Shown here in pieces: positions 1-10,343 of a stretch of DNA of 64,000 nucleotides. Where the stretch lies: assembly GCA_965214875.1 (NCBI GenBank), contig OZ243980.1, positions 2,232,001-2,296,000 on the forward strand, given 5' to 3'. A program made the translations under genes and the position numbers. This stretch comes from CBDAUN01 sp965214875. Its GTDB lineage: Bacteria; Pseudomonadota; Gammaproteobacteria; Arenicellales; JAJDZL01. The number at the start of each line of letters is the position of its first letter. Within the stretch, counting starts at the first letter, position 1. The notes beneath the pieces are model-generated. The model was not told the origin of the DNA, did no database searches, and saw only the letters and a list, made by a program, of their open reading frames with translations.

Positions 1-730
1 GGCCATGCTTTCTAGGCTTTCTCGATTTCCCAGCGCATTTCTTATGTTATGCGCAAGCGTATGGTTTCTGTTTTCATTTGGCTTTCCTGTTTGGTTGATG
101 CATGCGGCTTCCGCTGTGCGAAACGCCAGCCATTGAAGGAATATCCAGCAATATTTGCCGCTTTGCGGAGCGTGAATGAATCGGCTTGCCGATTCGCGTT
201 CGGTTTTTGTTGTTTCCACCGGCTTCCTTCGCCTTCGATGCATTTCACTTCATCGCATAGGCTTCAGCGCGCCCGGTTGCGATTGTTTTCGTACTGGTAT
301 TCGGCTTCTGTCTAAGCCGTTCCTAATGCGTTGTCGAATGCTCGCCCTTTTGTCCATTTGCGTTCTTTGAGCGTTGTTAGCAGCGCATCTGTGCAGCAAA
401 GCCATAAACGGCGCAGCGTTCGGAATCTGCGCATTGCTCATAAGCCCGCACCCGTCGCCATGCACTTTTTGATGGTCGCCAGCAAAGCGCGCAGGCCGAA
501 GCCATGGCCCGAATTTGCGTCTTGATCGCATTTTCGCCGGCACTGCGGAACGACCCGGCATCCCTGATGCCGCCTGATCCTACACAGCTATGCGATCGCC
601 GATGCCGGCAGATGGGCATCGCCGGCCGGGATAAGGCAACTGCTTTTCCCGTTCGCGGTATAGCAACGCTTGATGCCGAAAGCACATCCTCGGCGAGTTC
701 GGCACAACGCCCTGCCGAACGGCGCCGGGT
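1..730. other. No gene recognised
   Basis: No reading frame in these 730 bases looks like a real protein. The longest ones are short, overlap each other on both strands and lack a convincing ribosome site. I recognise no IS end, RNA gene or repeat here. It may be old decayed sequence. Confidence 0.5.
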
Positions 731-1147
731 TCACCCGATGACGGCTTGCAGCGCCGCCAGCAGCCCTATCCCCGTCGCAATCATCGCGCCCATCCGGAAC
801 GTCAAGGCCTTGCCGAGATTGTCAATCCTGCCTTCCAGACGATCAATCCTGCCTTCCAGACGATCAATCCTGCCGTTTAGCGCAACGATCTCGCCGCGAA
901 CCTCCGCAAGCTCTACGCGAACCTCCGCGATCTTGCCGTCCAGCTCGCTGTGAACCTCGGCAATCTTGCCCGTCAGCTCGATGCGAAGATGCTCCAGATC
1001 GTCCTTGGTCGCGACATTGGCGACCAGATGCTCATGAATGGTCCGCGCAATCCCCTCGGCCTGCTTTTTGCCGAACGCGTAGTCCCGCTCGAGACCCCTC
1101 GCAATCGAAAGCGTGTCGTAGGCATGCACCGCCAGACTTGATGCCAT
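731..1147 (-). CDS. Small coiled-coil membrane protein, DUF1640-like
   Basis: A 138-residue protein with three parts: an N-terminal segment of about 45 residues, a long heptad-rich coiled coil (about residues 45-110, with repeated GRIDRLE units) and one C-terminal membrane helix (about 115-135, MGAMIATGIGLLAALQAVIG). This architecture matches the DUF1640/CCDC90-like family found in many bacteria, whose role is not settled. I chose the ATG at 1147 because a GGAGG lies 9 bases upstream; the same frame is open to 1225 but without a better signal. The gene stands alone, with no operon partner. The heptads are encoded by a short tandem DNA repeat (822-875), so their number may vary between strains. 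The family assignment rests on architecture and remembered sequence style, not on a search. Confidence 0.7.
   Translation of the reverse strand: MASSLAVHAYDTLSIARGLERDYAFGKKQAEGIARTIHEHLVANVATKDDLEHLRIELTGKIAEVHSELDGKIAEVRVELAEVRGEIVALNGRIDRLEGRIDRLEGRIDNLGKALTFRMGAMIATGIGLLAALQAVIG
822..875. repeat. 21-bp tandem repeat, about 2.6 copies
   Basis: The unit TCAATCCTGCCTTCCAGACG plus one A occurs at 822-842 and 843-863, with a partial third copy at 864-875. Each unit encodes one seven-residue heptad (GRIDRLE) of the coiled-coil gene, so a change in copy number would lengthen or shorten the coil without breaking the frame. Confidence 0.85.
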
Positions 1148-2052
1148 GGATAAGTTCCTCCGTCTTGTCGCCTGTTGTTCCGCGCACGGACTGCCGCAAG
1201 CCGGCCCGCGCACTTCCGCACCCATCCATTTTACACGACCGTGCCCGCTCGCAGATCGGAAATTGCCGCGGCGCTACCGGCAAGAAGCGCCGATGCCCGG
1301 CTGCGCGACGACAGCTCGGCAGGCATGCGGCGTGATTCCAGATCAGTCCCGCGAAACGGCACCCGCAGGAACGAAGGTCGGCGGGTCAAGCGCATCGACG
1401 GTCGCCTCAATATCCGAACCGTCGTCTTTAACCCTGCATGACGGACTCGCCGATTCAACACGGATGCCGCCCGAAGTCAGCGCGGATTTTCCGCTTGCGC
1501 TTTTCATTCGCAACCGGGACGGGCACTTCGGCGCATGAGAACCTGGCGATTTCCTTCATGATGCCCGGCGCATCGGCAAAATGCTTGCCGCAGCACATGG
1601 GCCATGATTGGCGAGAAGACACGCCCGGGCCGACATGCTCCTGACTGGCAATGTCTTCAATTGGAGGGAACCCTGATTTTCGGATCACTCTGAAATCAAA
1701 GACAACCTCTAGCAGGGTTCCTTCATTTGATTGTCAATCAGATGAAGCCCCTATTCCGAAGAACTTCCGGACGCCATTGAATTTTAGCAGCGGCTGCATT
1801 CAATTCGACGAGTGCGAAGATGCATGCCGCAAAGCATCGCCGTGCAACGACGCTCTCAAGTCGAGCCCCCTCGCGTTTCTTCGCAGTTGCTGCGTACGCG
1901 GTATTAAGCATGTCTTATGCCCGGTCGCTCTCAGGATTCGGAGAGCCCGGCGATCACACCTGCATTGCCCATCTTCGCAACACTTGCTGCGTATCGCGCA
2001 TGCGCGTCGCATTCACACGATTCGCACAGGCATGATGCGCGCATGCCAATCA
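1148..2052. other. About 0.9 kb with no recognisable gene
   Basis: Only short unconvincing frames are present between the coiled-coil gene and the end of the efflux operon. No clear terminator, RNA or IS end was found. A palindromic stretch near 1715-1745 (CATTTGATTGTCAATCAGATG) could be a weak hairpin but has no T-run. Confidence 0.4.
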
Positions 2053-3264
2053 TTAGCTTTGCAGCCCGACAATTGGGTCAAGCCGGGCCGCTTGGCGGGC
2101 CGGCTGAAATCCGAAGAATATTCCGACAACCGCCGCCACCAGAATTCCGCTCGCGACCGATGTGGTTGACACAAGGTAGTCCCATCCGGTGAATTGACAC
2201 CCCACCCAAGTCGCCACCAAGCCGGCTGCGCTTCCCAGCACACCGCCGGACACGGTTAGAAGGATTGATTCGATCAGGAACTGGCTTTGAATATCTCGTC
2301 GCCGCGCACCAAGCGCGCGGCGCACAGCGATCTCGCGGCGACGCTCGGCGACGGACACAAGCATGATATTCATGATTCCTATCCCGCCTACGATCAACGC
2401 AATGCTTCCGATTGACCCGAGAAGCAAAGTGTAGGTCTGCATTTGGGATTCCAGCTGTCCGATCAATTCCTTCGCGGTGACGACATCAATATTCAGTCCG
2501 AACGATCTGATGGCGAAATAGTCTTTCACGTCTGTCACCGCCGCCTCACTTTCAACCCCGGGCGCTGATCTGGCGACAACCACTTCAATCTCTGAACTAG
2601 GATCAATCCGAGCGGCAGTTGTGATTGGAATGAAAACGGAGGAATTTGCCTGAAGCGAAATAGGCAAAAGATAATCTTCCTCTTTGGGACTCAACTCGCC
2701 CACAACGGTATAAAGCGAGCCGGAGATATCGATCAACTCGCCCACAACGTTCTGCGTGCCGGCTTCACGCATTGCAGCGGCAACTTCGGAACCGACGACG
2801 CTGTAGTATCTTTCGATATCAAGATTCGACACATATCGACCATTGATCACTTCAAGCTCGTTCACTTTGGCGAAGTTTTCAGTTACACCTTGGACGCTTC
2901 CATCTCCAACCTTCTCGCCTGCATGCATGAAGGAGCCATAACCGGGGTATCGCGCTGCCGCAGAATCGATAGACGGCAAAACCTCTTCCATTTCAACTAC
3001 ATCAGTCAAGTTGATTTGTATTTTCTCACTCTCGGGACCGCCTCCGAAACCCGACTTTCGAATCACCATGATATCGGTGCCGAGCGCCTCGAACTCCTTG
3101 CGCGCATGCTCCTTGGCAATCTCGCCCAAGGAGACCATCGTGATCACCGAGCAGATGCCGATCATCACGCTGATCAGGCCTAGTATCGTTCGCAATCGCG
3201 CTTTGCGCAGACTGTCGAATGCCTCACGCGCATTGGCGCCGAGTACGGAGAAGGTTCTAGACAT
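2053..3264 (-). CDS. MacB-type ABC transporter permease (FtsX fold)
   Basis: This 403-residue protein is the membrane subunit of a MacAB-like tripartite exporter. It has one membrane helix near the N-terminus (about 25-48, ending in VITMVSLGEIAKEH), a large periplasmic domain (MacB_PCD, about 50-265), and three C-terminal helices (about 275-300, 325-350 and 365-390). The cytoplasmic loop RRREIAVRRALGARRRDI is the conserved FtsX coupling loop that contacts the ATPase. Unlike E. coli MacB it has no ATPase of its own; that is the separate gene just upstream, 17 bases away. It is the last gene of a four-gene operon (TolC, adaptor, ATPase, permease). MacB-type pumps use ATP to drive periplasmic substrates such as peptides, macrolides or siderophores through the outer-membrane channel. 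The substrate here cannot be told. Confidence 0.9.
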   Translation of the reverse strand: MSRTFSVLGANAREAFDSLRKARLRTILGLISVMIGICSVITMVSLGEIAKEHARKEFEALGTDIMVIRKSGFGGGPESEKIQINLTDVVEMEEVLPSIDSAAARYPGYGSFMHAGEKVGDGSVQGVTENFAKVNELEVINGRYVSNLDIERYYSVVGSEVAAAMREAGTQNVVGELIDISGSLYTVVGELSPKEEDYLLPISLQANSSVFIPITTAARIDPSSEIEVVVARSAPGVESEAAVTDVKDYFAIRSFGLNIDVVTAKELIGQLESQMQTYTLLLGSIGSIALIVGGIGIMNIMLVSVAERRREIAVRRALGARRRDIQSQFLIESILLTVSGGVLGSAAGLVATWVGCQFTGWDYLVSTTSVASGILVAAVVGIFFGFQPARQAARLDPIVGLQS

Positions 3265-3281
3265 GGCGTATTGATCTACCG

Positions 3282-4070
3282 CTATGCATCTTGCACAAGC
3301 GCATGCTCGTTGCCGCCGCTGCCAGCGAGCTGCATTGGATCTGGCGGCAGATCGCCGAAGGGATGATCCATCGCGTCCACGCCCGCTTCGCTAAGCTTGC
3401 CGCTGTCAATTCGCACTTGTCGAACACACTGGCGCGCCACCTGCGCATCGTGCGTAATAATCAATATGGTGACCCTGCGCTCGACGTGCAATTGCAAAAG
3501 CAGATTCATCACGTCTTTGGCGGTAGCCTCATCCAAGGCGCCTGTCGGCTCATCAGCAAGTATGAGAGCAGGATCTCCCACTAAAGCGCGCGCAATGGCA
3601 ACGCGCTGCTTTTGCCCGCCCGAGAGCTGGTCCGGTCGATGGTGGCTTCGATCTTTCAGGCCAACGCGCTTGAGGATATCAAGCGCTCGCTTTTTCGCTG
3701 CGGACCGCGAAGTGCCGCGGTACATCAGCGGAAGAATGACATTTTCCACCGCGTTCAGGTGCGGCAGCAGATGAAACGACTGAAATACAAAACCGATATG
3801 CGTATTGCGCAAGCTGGATAGCGCGTTGTCGCTTACATTGGAGATATCCTGTCCATTCAGCAGGAATTTGCCGGAGCTGGGGCGATCCAGAAGACCTATG
3901 ATATTCATCAGCGTTGTCTTGCCGCTGCCGGATGGCCCCATAATCGAGACAAGCTCGCCGTCAGAGACTTCCAGATCGATGCCGCGCAGCACTTCTGTCG
4001 TTATCGGCCCGAGTTGATATGATCTTGTGACTGCGTCGAGTCTCAACGTTGCGGTATTAGACTGGTTCAT
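3282..4070 (-). CDS. MacB/LolD-type ABC transporter ATP-binding protein
   Basis: This 262-residue ATPase has all the motifs of an active ABC subunit: Walker A GPSGSGKTT (about 45-53), Q-loop near FVFQSFHLL, signature LSGGQKQR (about 150), Walker B LILADEPTGALD and the H-loop in IITHD. It matches the MacB/LolD subfamily that pairs with FtsX-fold permeases, and the permease follows 17 bases downstream. A gap of 64 bases separates it from the adaptor gene upstream. About 30 residues follow the core ATPase fold (after KLSEAGVDAMD) and look unstructured. It energises the export complex from the cytoplasmic face. Confidence 0.92.
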   Translation of the reverse strand: MNQSNTATLRLDAVTRSYQLGPITTEVLRGIDLEVSDGELVSIMGPSGSGKTTLMNIIGLLDRPSSGKFLLNGQDISNVSDNALSSLRNTHIGFVFQSFHLLPHLNAVENVILPLMYRGTSRSAAKKRALDILKRVGLKDRSHHRPDQLSGGQKQRVAIARALVGDPALILADEPTGALDEATAKDVMNLLLQLHVERRVTILIITHDAQVARQCVRQVRIDSGKLSEAGVDAMDHPFGDLPPDPMQLAGSGGNEHALVQDA

Positions 4071-4134
4071 GCTAGAAAATCACCTCACCGGTTGCGCGAC
4101 GCGAACAATCATAGTGTCTATCCATTCGACAACT

Positions 4135-5910
4135 CTACGGAAACGCGATCGTGTCGCCTGCGGAAAGTCCGTCGACAATCTCGACCTCACTCAGCGAAGT
4201 CAGGCCAACTTCAACAACTCGCTGAGTCGTCGCGCCATTATCCGGGTCGACTACGTTGACGAACGATTGTCCACCCATTTGAACAACGGCGCCTAAAGGG
4301 ATCATGATAGCATCTGGTTGATGATGCACTACTACAGTAACGTGTGTCGACATGCCTACCCGCAGTTCATCACGGATATCCGGCGATAATCTATCGAGGG
4401 TGACGACGGTTTCGAAACTTGGCGTGCCGCGGCCTATCGCTCCGCCGCCTGCGCGCGACGAGATGGAGGTGACCTGGCCTTCGATTCTAATGCCTGGAAA
4501 TGCGGGGCCGGTTATCCAAGCCTGTTGTCCAATCTCAACGTTGCGCACATCGATCTCGTCAACTGCAACTTTGACGGACAATTGTTCGAAATCCGCGATG
4601 CTTGCCAGCAACTCTCCTTGAGTTACCGCTCGTCCCGCTTCAAAGGGTTTTGCGTTTCGTCCCTCTGCGGGCAGCAAAGTTCCCTTGATCGGCGCTTTGA
4701 CGGTAGCGCGATCAATCTGGTCTTGCTTTTCCTGCACCTGCGACTGCGCCCTGTCCACCTTAAGCCGGGCGACACTAAGCGCCTCCTCATCCGCCTTGTT
4801 GGCAACCGAATCCAGTTCGCGCTCAGAGGCGGCGTAATCGACTCTCTGGTTTTCCAGGCTTTGCTGAGCCTTTTCATACACCGAAGCCGCGATGAGGCCC
4901 TCGCCGAACAGAAATTCGTTCTGTTCAAAATCGCGTTGCGCGTTCTCAAGCGACTGGCGCGCGCGACGCAGCGCACTTCGGGCTCGCGTTATTTCTTCAC
5001 TGTTTTCCCAGTCTTCGAGCTCGGCAAGCTCGCCTTGCGCACGAACAAGATCGACTTGCGCCTGTCGCAAATCAAACTCGAGCTGTCCAATGGTAAAGTC
5101 GGCTAGCGCCTGACCTTCGACGACATCTTGCCACGGCTCAACGTAGACTGCTCGAATATTGCTATCAAGCGGGCTGACGACTCGCTCAACCTTGCCCGGC
5201 GCAAGATTGCCCCGCAACGATATGGTTGAGCTGAATTCGCTTGGCTCGACCACCATGGTGAAGGCCGGGGCCGGATTTTCAGGCTCGATCTCGAAGCTTT
5301 CTTGAGGCGCGAACACGGCGCCGAAAATGTCCAGCGGCCGAAAATACCATGAACCGATGCCGACGAATAGCCCCAGAACGGCGAGCACCGCCAGTCCGCG
5401 CGCCGCCTGCAATCGCTTCATCGTCACTGAAAGCGTGTCGTTTCGCGCTTCAATGTCGCGATAGGCCGTCTGCAGCTCGCCCAGCTGCTCTTTGACAACG
5501 GCCGCCATGCGAAGCTCGGTTTCGCGCAGCTCCTTGATTTCGGTTATGTCCGCTACGACCGCGATCAGGGCAATGCGCTCTTCATGGTCGCCGCGCATCT
5601 CTGTGAGATACGATGTTGTAACCGAAAGAGTTCGCGCTTCATCTCCGCTGGAAACTCTGGCCACGCTGCGCTCGCAGCCGCGCCGGTCGGCCACGGTGTC
5701 AAGAATGATCTGGGTGAATTCTTCAATGCCCTCGAACTCGAGGAATAATTCGCCAAACGATTGCCCGATCACATCGTCCGGATTCAGGCCGAACATTTGG
5801 TACAGCGCCGAGTTGGCGATTTGCACTGTTCCCCCGAAGTCGACCGCCATGACGCCATCGGACAGATTTTCAAGCATCGCCCGATAGATATCGAAGTTGC
5901 TCTCCGTCAT
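4135..5910 (-). CDS. PAS-domain / HlyD periplasmic adaptor fusion
   Basis: A 591-residue hybrid. Residues about 8-130 form a PAS domain (SDGVMAVDFGGTVQIANSAL, then a PAC-like segment ending VVADITEIKELRE), followed by a short coiled coil (130-165) and one membrane helix (about 170-190, GLAVLAVLGLFVGIGSWYF). The rest is a MacA/HlyD membrane-fusion protein: lipoyl half-motifs around residues 235-275 and 400-440, a long coiled-coil hairpin (about 280-400, NQRVDYAASERELD), and beta-barrel and membrane-proximal domains to the end. The predicted topology puts PAS in the cytoplasm and the adaptor in the periplasm. Its start overlaps the TolC stop by 4 bases (ATGA), so the two are translationally coupled. 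Ordinary MacA proteins are about 370-400 residues and have no sensor. The adaptor call is strong; a sensing role for PAS is inference. Confidence 0.9.
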   Translation of the reverse strand: MTESNFDIYRAMLENLSDGVMAVDFGGTVQIANSALYQMFGLNPDDVIGQSFGELFLEFEGIEEFTQIILDTVADRRGCERSVARVSSGDEARTLSVTTSYLTEMRGDHEERIALIAVVADITEIKELRETELRMAAVVKEQLGELQTAYRDIEARNDTLSVTMKRLQAARGLAVLAVLGLFVGIGSWYFRPLDIFGAVFAPQESFEIEPENPAPAFTMVVEPSEFSSTISLRGNLAPGKVERVVSPLDSNIRAVYVEPWQDVVEGQALADFTIGQLEFDLRQAQVDLVRAQGELAELEDWENSEEITRARSALRRARQSLENAQRDFEQNEFLFGEGLIAASVYEKAQQSLENQRVDYAASERELDSVANKADEEALSVARLKVDRAQSQVQEKQDQIDRATVKAPIKGTLLPAEGRNAKPFEAGRAVTQGELLASIADFEQLSVKVAVDEIDVRNVEIGQQAWITGPAFPGIRIEGQVTSISSRAGGGAIGRGTPSFETVVTLDRLSPDIRDELRVGMSTHVTVVVHHQPDAIMIPLGAVVQMGGQSFVNVVDPDNGATTQRVVEVGLTSLSEVEIVDGLSAGDTIAFP

Positions 5911-7349
5911 TGAATCACATCCTCCAGCACGATTCCCCAGCGCTCAAGCGTACGTCCTGTTGTTTTGTCAAGTTCTAACAAAGCCGTAAAATAGTTTATT
6001 TCTGCTTCGCGTTCTGCTTCCTCTGCATCTTCCAGCGAATCTTCCGATGCTGTCACGTCGGATGCAGACGAAAGTCCCAGCGTAAATTTGTTCCTCTCTA
6101 TTTGCAGATTGTCTGCGGCCAGCTCGCGAGCTCTTTGCGCCAGCTGTATGGACCGGGATTGCCTTTCGACACCATTGACCGCTCGTTGCAACGCTCTTTC
6201 TATCTCATCGCGTTTCAAAATCAAATCTCGCTCAGCCTTCCTCAGACGGTCGCTAGCCATGAGCAATTCGCGCTTCCCTACACGGTCCTTGAGCAGATCT
6301 TTTATTGTCAGAGTCGCAGAAATAGAACTCGTATTAGTACTCGGCAGAGTGTCTGACCCGCTGCGTGCGCGAGTCGTTTCAAGAACTAAATCAACCTTCG
6401 GCAACTGATTGTTTTGCGCTTTGGCCAATGCTCGGCGCGCTTTTTCCACGTCTATTTGAGCCTTCTCGTAGTCGGCTTGATTATCGAGCACTTCCTCAAG
6501 ACTGGGCGCAAGTTCACCTGATATGGGCTCGATTGTTAAGGCATCAATCGGGGTGATTTTATCCGCAGTGTTCAAATTGAGAGTTTTAATCAGAGCGTCG
6601 TTTGCGCTGTCCAGAGCCTCGCGCGCCGCAATCAGCGCAATTTCCCGATTGGTGATTGATGCCTCGGATTGAAGTATTTCGCGCTCAGCCACGCGCCCTA
6701 CAGAAATCAGCGTACGAGTTGTTTCCAGCTGCTTGAGAGCGCTATCCAGCGCTGCTTGACTTTTCTCCACCTGCAATCTTGCTCGGATCAGCGCCTGATA
6801 TTGTGGGACTACACTTTCCACCACACCTTCCACTGTTTTTCGATTAGTGCGCAAACTTTCCCGTACATTAATCTGGGCATTGCGAACGGGGTTGGGCACG
6901 ATATCATTCCATGCACCTATCAGCAACGGTATTGGCTGGGTAAATGTGAAAGTCTGGCTTCCTGTATCGAGAGACTTTTCTCCGAAGTACCGGCTCCATT
7001 TAGCAGTGAACTTGCCACCTGTCGGAACTTCAATATCAAAACCAGGCGTTATTGTGGCAAATCGATCACTTGTGCCTGGTCCGCGCTTATCTTGGACAGT
7101 CGACGAAAATCCAAGATTTGGTTTGAAACGCCGCTTGTCTTCACTCGTACCCAGTCTCTCTATTTCGCGTAGTGCGCGCCGATCATTGATCTCGCGATTA
7201 TTCTCCAGCGCCCAATCTATAGCCTGCTTGAGCGTCAAATTATGCACGGTCGAGGGAATGTCGTCCGACGCGACGCTCTGAAATGAAGACACAATCAATG
7301 AAATTGCTCCGACACAGAGCAATTTGGAAACTATGCAGCTGGCATTCAC
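5907..7349 (-). CDS. TolC-family outer-membrane efflux channel
   Basis: The mature region matches the outer-membrane efflux protein family: two repeated halves rich in long alpha-helices (LTLKQAIDWALENNREI near the start; LSSASDVTASEDSLEDAE near the end), typical of the TolC trimeric tunnel. The frame is open up to 7553, but a GTG at 7349 gives 480 residues, the usual TolC size, beginning with a signal peptide that ends near SFQSVASDD. The ribosome site there (GAGAAAAG) is weak, so the start is uncertain. The upstream extension also contains a hydrophobic stretch (AIHFGLMAVFILSVLCA). It is the first gene of the efflux operon and overlaps the PAS-adaptor gene by 4 bases. Confidence 0.88.
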   Translation of the reverse strand: MNASCIVSKLLCVGAISLIVSSFQSVASDDIPSTVHNLTLKQAIDWALENNREINDRRALREIERLGTSEDKRRFKPNLGFSSTVQDKRGPGTSDRFATITPGFDIEVPTGGKFTAKWSRYFGEKSLDTGSQTFTFTQPIPLLIGAWNDIVPNPVRNAQINVRESLRTNRKTVEGVVESVVPQYQALIRARLQVEKSQAALDSALKQLETTRTLISVGRVAEREILQSEASITNREIALIAAREALDSANDALIKTLNLNTADKITPIDALTIEPISGELAPSLEEVLDNQADYEKAQIDVEKARRALAKAQNNQLPKVDLVLETTRARSGSDTLPSTNTSSISATLTIKDLLKDRVGKRELLMASDRLRKAERDLILKRDEIERALQRAVNGVERQSRSIQLAQRARELAADNLQIERNKFTLGLSSASDVTASEDSLEDAEEAEREAEINYFTALLELDKTTGRTLERWGIVLEDVIQ

Positions 7350-7704
7350 TGACTTTTCTCGAACTTGAACGCGATTTATGCCTAAAGTGTCGATCTGCGC
7401 CGTTACGCCATTGGCGCACAGCACCGAGAGAATAAAAACTGCCATTAGCCCAAAATGAATCGCGTATTGGCAGTCCATTGGAGCCGGCATTTCGATGATT
7501 TCAAAACTTAAAGCCAGCAAATCGCAGTACTGCGCCGCAATGTCCGACGACATCGAAACAATCGCCCATTTTATTGCGTTTGATAGAGGCCGTCAAACTG
7601 TTGTACTGGTTCAATACATATGAGACTTTTCAGGCAGCAAGCGCGCTTTGGTCGAAGTTTTCATTATACGCCTGCATGGGCGTGCGTTGTCCGAGCGCCT
7701 GATG

Positions 7705-9367
7705 CCCAAAATCCGCGTTAGAGATTTTTTTGGGGCGGATTTTGCCGAAATCCGGGGCGCGGAGAGATTTTGGCGTTCGCCGCGGCGATGCCGGGCGGGT
7801 TTGCGGGCTGGACGCGGCCGGAAAGGGCGGAGGAGCGGAACCGGGGCGAAAGATCAATGACAGTCCGCAACGCGCCGGGATGCAACCGATTTTTTTGTCG
7901 TGCGCGCGATGCTTTTTTTTTTGCGTTTCCGGCGGCTACGGCGCCAGGGCCATCGCCCGGATCATGCCGATGGCGTCGCTAAGCCGCCGCGCCGCCCGCG
8001 CGTCGCACAGCTTCAAGGCCCGGCCTCGGGCATGGCGCACGATCTTGCCCGCCCTGCAGTAGAGCCGCCGGCGAAAGGTCTCGATGCGCATCGACTCGCA
8101 GCTCGCGTCCAGCACGTGGCGCATCAGCGCGAACAGGTTGAACGCGAGCATGCGCAGCGCGGAATGCAGCGCGTTGGCATGGAAGTCGCTGCACGGGGGA
8201 TGCGCCGCGCCGAAGCCGCTGCGAAGCTCGCGGATGCGGTTTTCGGAGTCGTCGCCCCTGCGGCTGTCAGTGGATCACCCGCGAGTCGCTCCACCGGCAG
8301 AAGCTGGTCGCCAGCGCCCGGTAGATGTAGCCGCCCTGCGACAGGGTGTCGCCGGCCTGCGGGCAATCGAGCTCGAGCTCCTGCTGGCCGGATTTTCTAA
8401 GCCGCTGCACACCGCCGCGAACGCTTCGGGCGTGTCGTTCATCGAGTGCAGGAACCGCGCCGTCTGCTGCGCCAGGCTCGCCGTCCCGTCGCGCTCGATG
8501 AAGGGCTGCCGCCGCGACTCGTCCAGCGCCCCGGTCTGCCCGGCCACGCTTTGGTCGAGCCTGCGCGGATCGCGTAGCCGATTCCCCGGCTCGTGAAGCG
8601 GTTGATGATCCTCGCCTGATACCCCGCCGCGTCGATGCGGGCGCGACGCGCCTCGGCCCTTGGGCAGGGCGCGCTCGCACTGGCGGACGAACTCGCAGTT
8701 GCGCGCGTTCGGCGCGGCCGAGCCGCCCCGAAACTCCGCACCCGCCGCCATGCCGGTCTCGGCGATATGGCCGACGATCGGCATGCAGCCCCGCTCCTTC
8801 TTGCATGTGGACTCCGCCGAAGACTTCTCGCAGCGCCGCGGTCGCGTCGATGTCCAGGGCCGCCCTTTTCCGATGGTGCGGCGCGACCGCCAGCAGCCGG
8901 CGGTCCGCCAGCTGCAGGGCATGCAGCGTGCGGCGCTGCGCTCCGCAGCGCCGCAGCCACCGGCCCAAGGCATCGTCGCCCGGCAGCCGGCGGATGCCGA
9001 GCAGCTCCAGCAGCGGCCGCTCCTCGCGCAGCTGCGCCACTCCGCTCAGATGCCGCGAGCCCTCGTGCATCATCAGCATGAACGTCGCCGGTTGCGCCCC
9101 CGGGCGCAAGCCGCGGTTGCTGCCCGGCCCCGGCATCAGCCGCTCGAAATGGGTGTCGAGCCCCAGCTTGCGCATCAGCTCGGCCAGCGCCGCCAGGCCG
9201 CTTCGCGAAGCCGATTTGTCTTTCGTGGTCGAAATCTTGTATGATTGGATGTCCATAAAGCCTTGCTCCGATCGGGTCCACCCAACGAGTGAAATATCGT
9301 TTTGCTAAAAACCCCCATTGTACAAGGCTTTATCCCCTTTTGCAGCTACCCTAACGCGATTTTAAGG
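7705..9367 (-). mobile_element. IS1380-family insertion sequence, copy 1, with 5-bp target duplication
   Basis: The ends are CCCAAAATCCGCGTTAG at 7705 and, inverted, CCTTAAAATCGCGTTAG ending at 9367. The target duplication TGATG is present on both sides (7700-7704 and 9368-9372). Comparison with the IS481 sequence at 14210-14240 shows the uninterrupted target, so the boundaries are exact. Length is 1663 bp and the element is far richer in GC than the host genes. Its transposase is decayed. A second copy lies at 47209-48790. Confidence 0.9.
7936..9256 (-). pseudogene. IS1380-family transposase, frameshifted
   Basis: The gene starts at 9256 (MDIQSYKISTTKDKSASRSG) and reads as a typical IS1380 N-terminus (PGSNRG, then DDALGRWLRR) up to the first acidic motif ALDIDAT. 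It then jumps to another frame (GHIAETGMAAGAEFRGG, RIDAAGYQARIINRF; 8275-8973), and the C-terminal part (KIVRHARGRALKL) lies in a third frame ending at 7936. At least two frameshifts separate these blocks, so no full protein of about 450 residues can be made. The copy at 47209 breaks after the same DIDAT motif, which suggests that the defect predates the spread of the two copies or that they share a degenerate ancestor. Confidence 0.85.
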
Positions 9368-10277
9368 TGATGCGGCCGGTAGGCGTTGTAGAAGCGCTCG
9401 AATTCGGCCAGCTCGACGTTCAGCGCGCCCACGCTCAGCTCGCCGGCGTAGAACTGGTGGAACTCGTAGCGGCCGGCGGCGTTGGCGCACTCGACGCAGC
9501 CATTGCAAATGGGGCTTCTGGGCGGCAGCACGAACAGGGCGATGCCGCGCCGCTGGCAGGCGGTCTCGAACTCGGCCATGAACTCGCTGCCGCCGTCGAC
9601 CTGCATCGACTCGATATCGAACGGCGCCTGGCGGATCAGATGGTCCAGGAACTTCGAGGCGCAGGCGGCGGTGGCGCGCGAGTAGGCGCGCACATAGCAA
9701 AGCTTCGAGACCGGGCACACCGCCTTGAATTCCTTGACGCAGAAGCCGGCCTCGATGGCGACGCTCAGGTGGTCGATCTGGACCATCTGGCCGGGCTTTC
9801 GGCCGCGGTCGCCGTAGCGCCAGCGGCGGGCGTGGCGGTCGAACTTGCGCCGCCGCTTGGGTTTCACGCGCCCGCAGTGGAACGCGACGGGCTCGGCCCG
9901 GCCGGTGCGGACCAGGCGGGCGATCATGCGTCCGGTGGTGGAGGCGCTGGGCGCGAAGCCGCGCTCGCGCGCCAGCACGGCGCGGATCTTGGCGCGCCCC
10001 CGCAGCGGGAAGCGCTGCCGCGCCTGGCGCACCAGCTCGAGCTCGGCGGCAGCGGTTGGCCAGGGCGCGGACGCCCTGCTCGCGCAGGCGCCGCTTCCAG
10101 CGATACAGCGTCGCCGGAGCAGCCGGCCGCTTTGAGCGCGGCGCGTTCCGAGGCGCCTTCGCTGCGAAGCTCGTCGTAGAGCCGGATCAGGTCGAAGCGC
10201 TCGGCGGCCTGGGTCGAAACGGGTTCGCGGATCGGATCGATGCGATAAAATCTGCGGTGCGGAGATTTGATTTGCAT
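9346..10277 (-). pseudogene. IS481-like DDE transposase, frameshifted and split
   Basis: The N-terminal part starts at 10277 (MQIKSPHRRFYRIDP) and has a helix-turn-helix (LYDELRSEGASERAALKAAG). Two frameshifts around 10030-10130 separate it from the integrase core (9373-10032). The core holds the first Asp in MVQIDHL, the second in VDGGSEF and the third acidic residue in CNGCVE. The last part (a sequence ending in NFDQSALAA) has been cut off by the IS1380 insertion and now lies at 7630-7700. Intact members of the family are single proteins of about 300-350 residues that cut and join the IS ends. Confidence 0.85.
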
Positions 10278-10343
10278 GGTGCGTCCTCCCGCCTTTCGGC
10301 GATGGTTTTTGTTTAGCTCCATGCTACCTGAAAAATTTTCGCG

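Noticed and set aside
1715..1745. Regulatory palindrome in the left intergenic region
   Set aside because: It is short, has no T-run and no nearby gene start, so chance is as likely.
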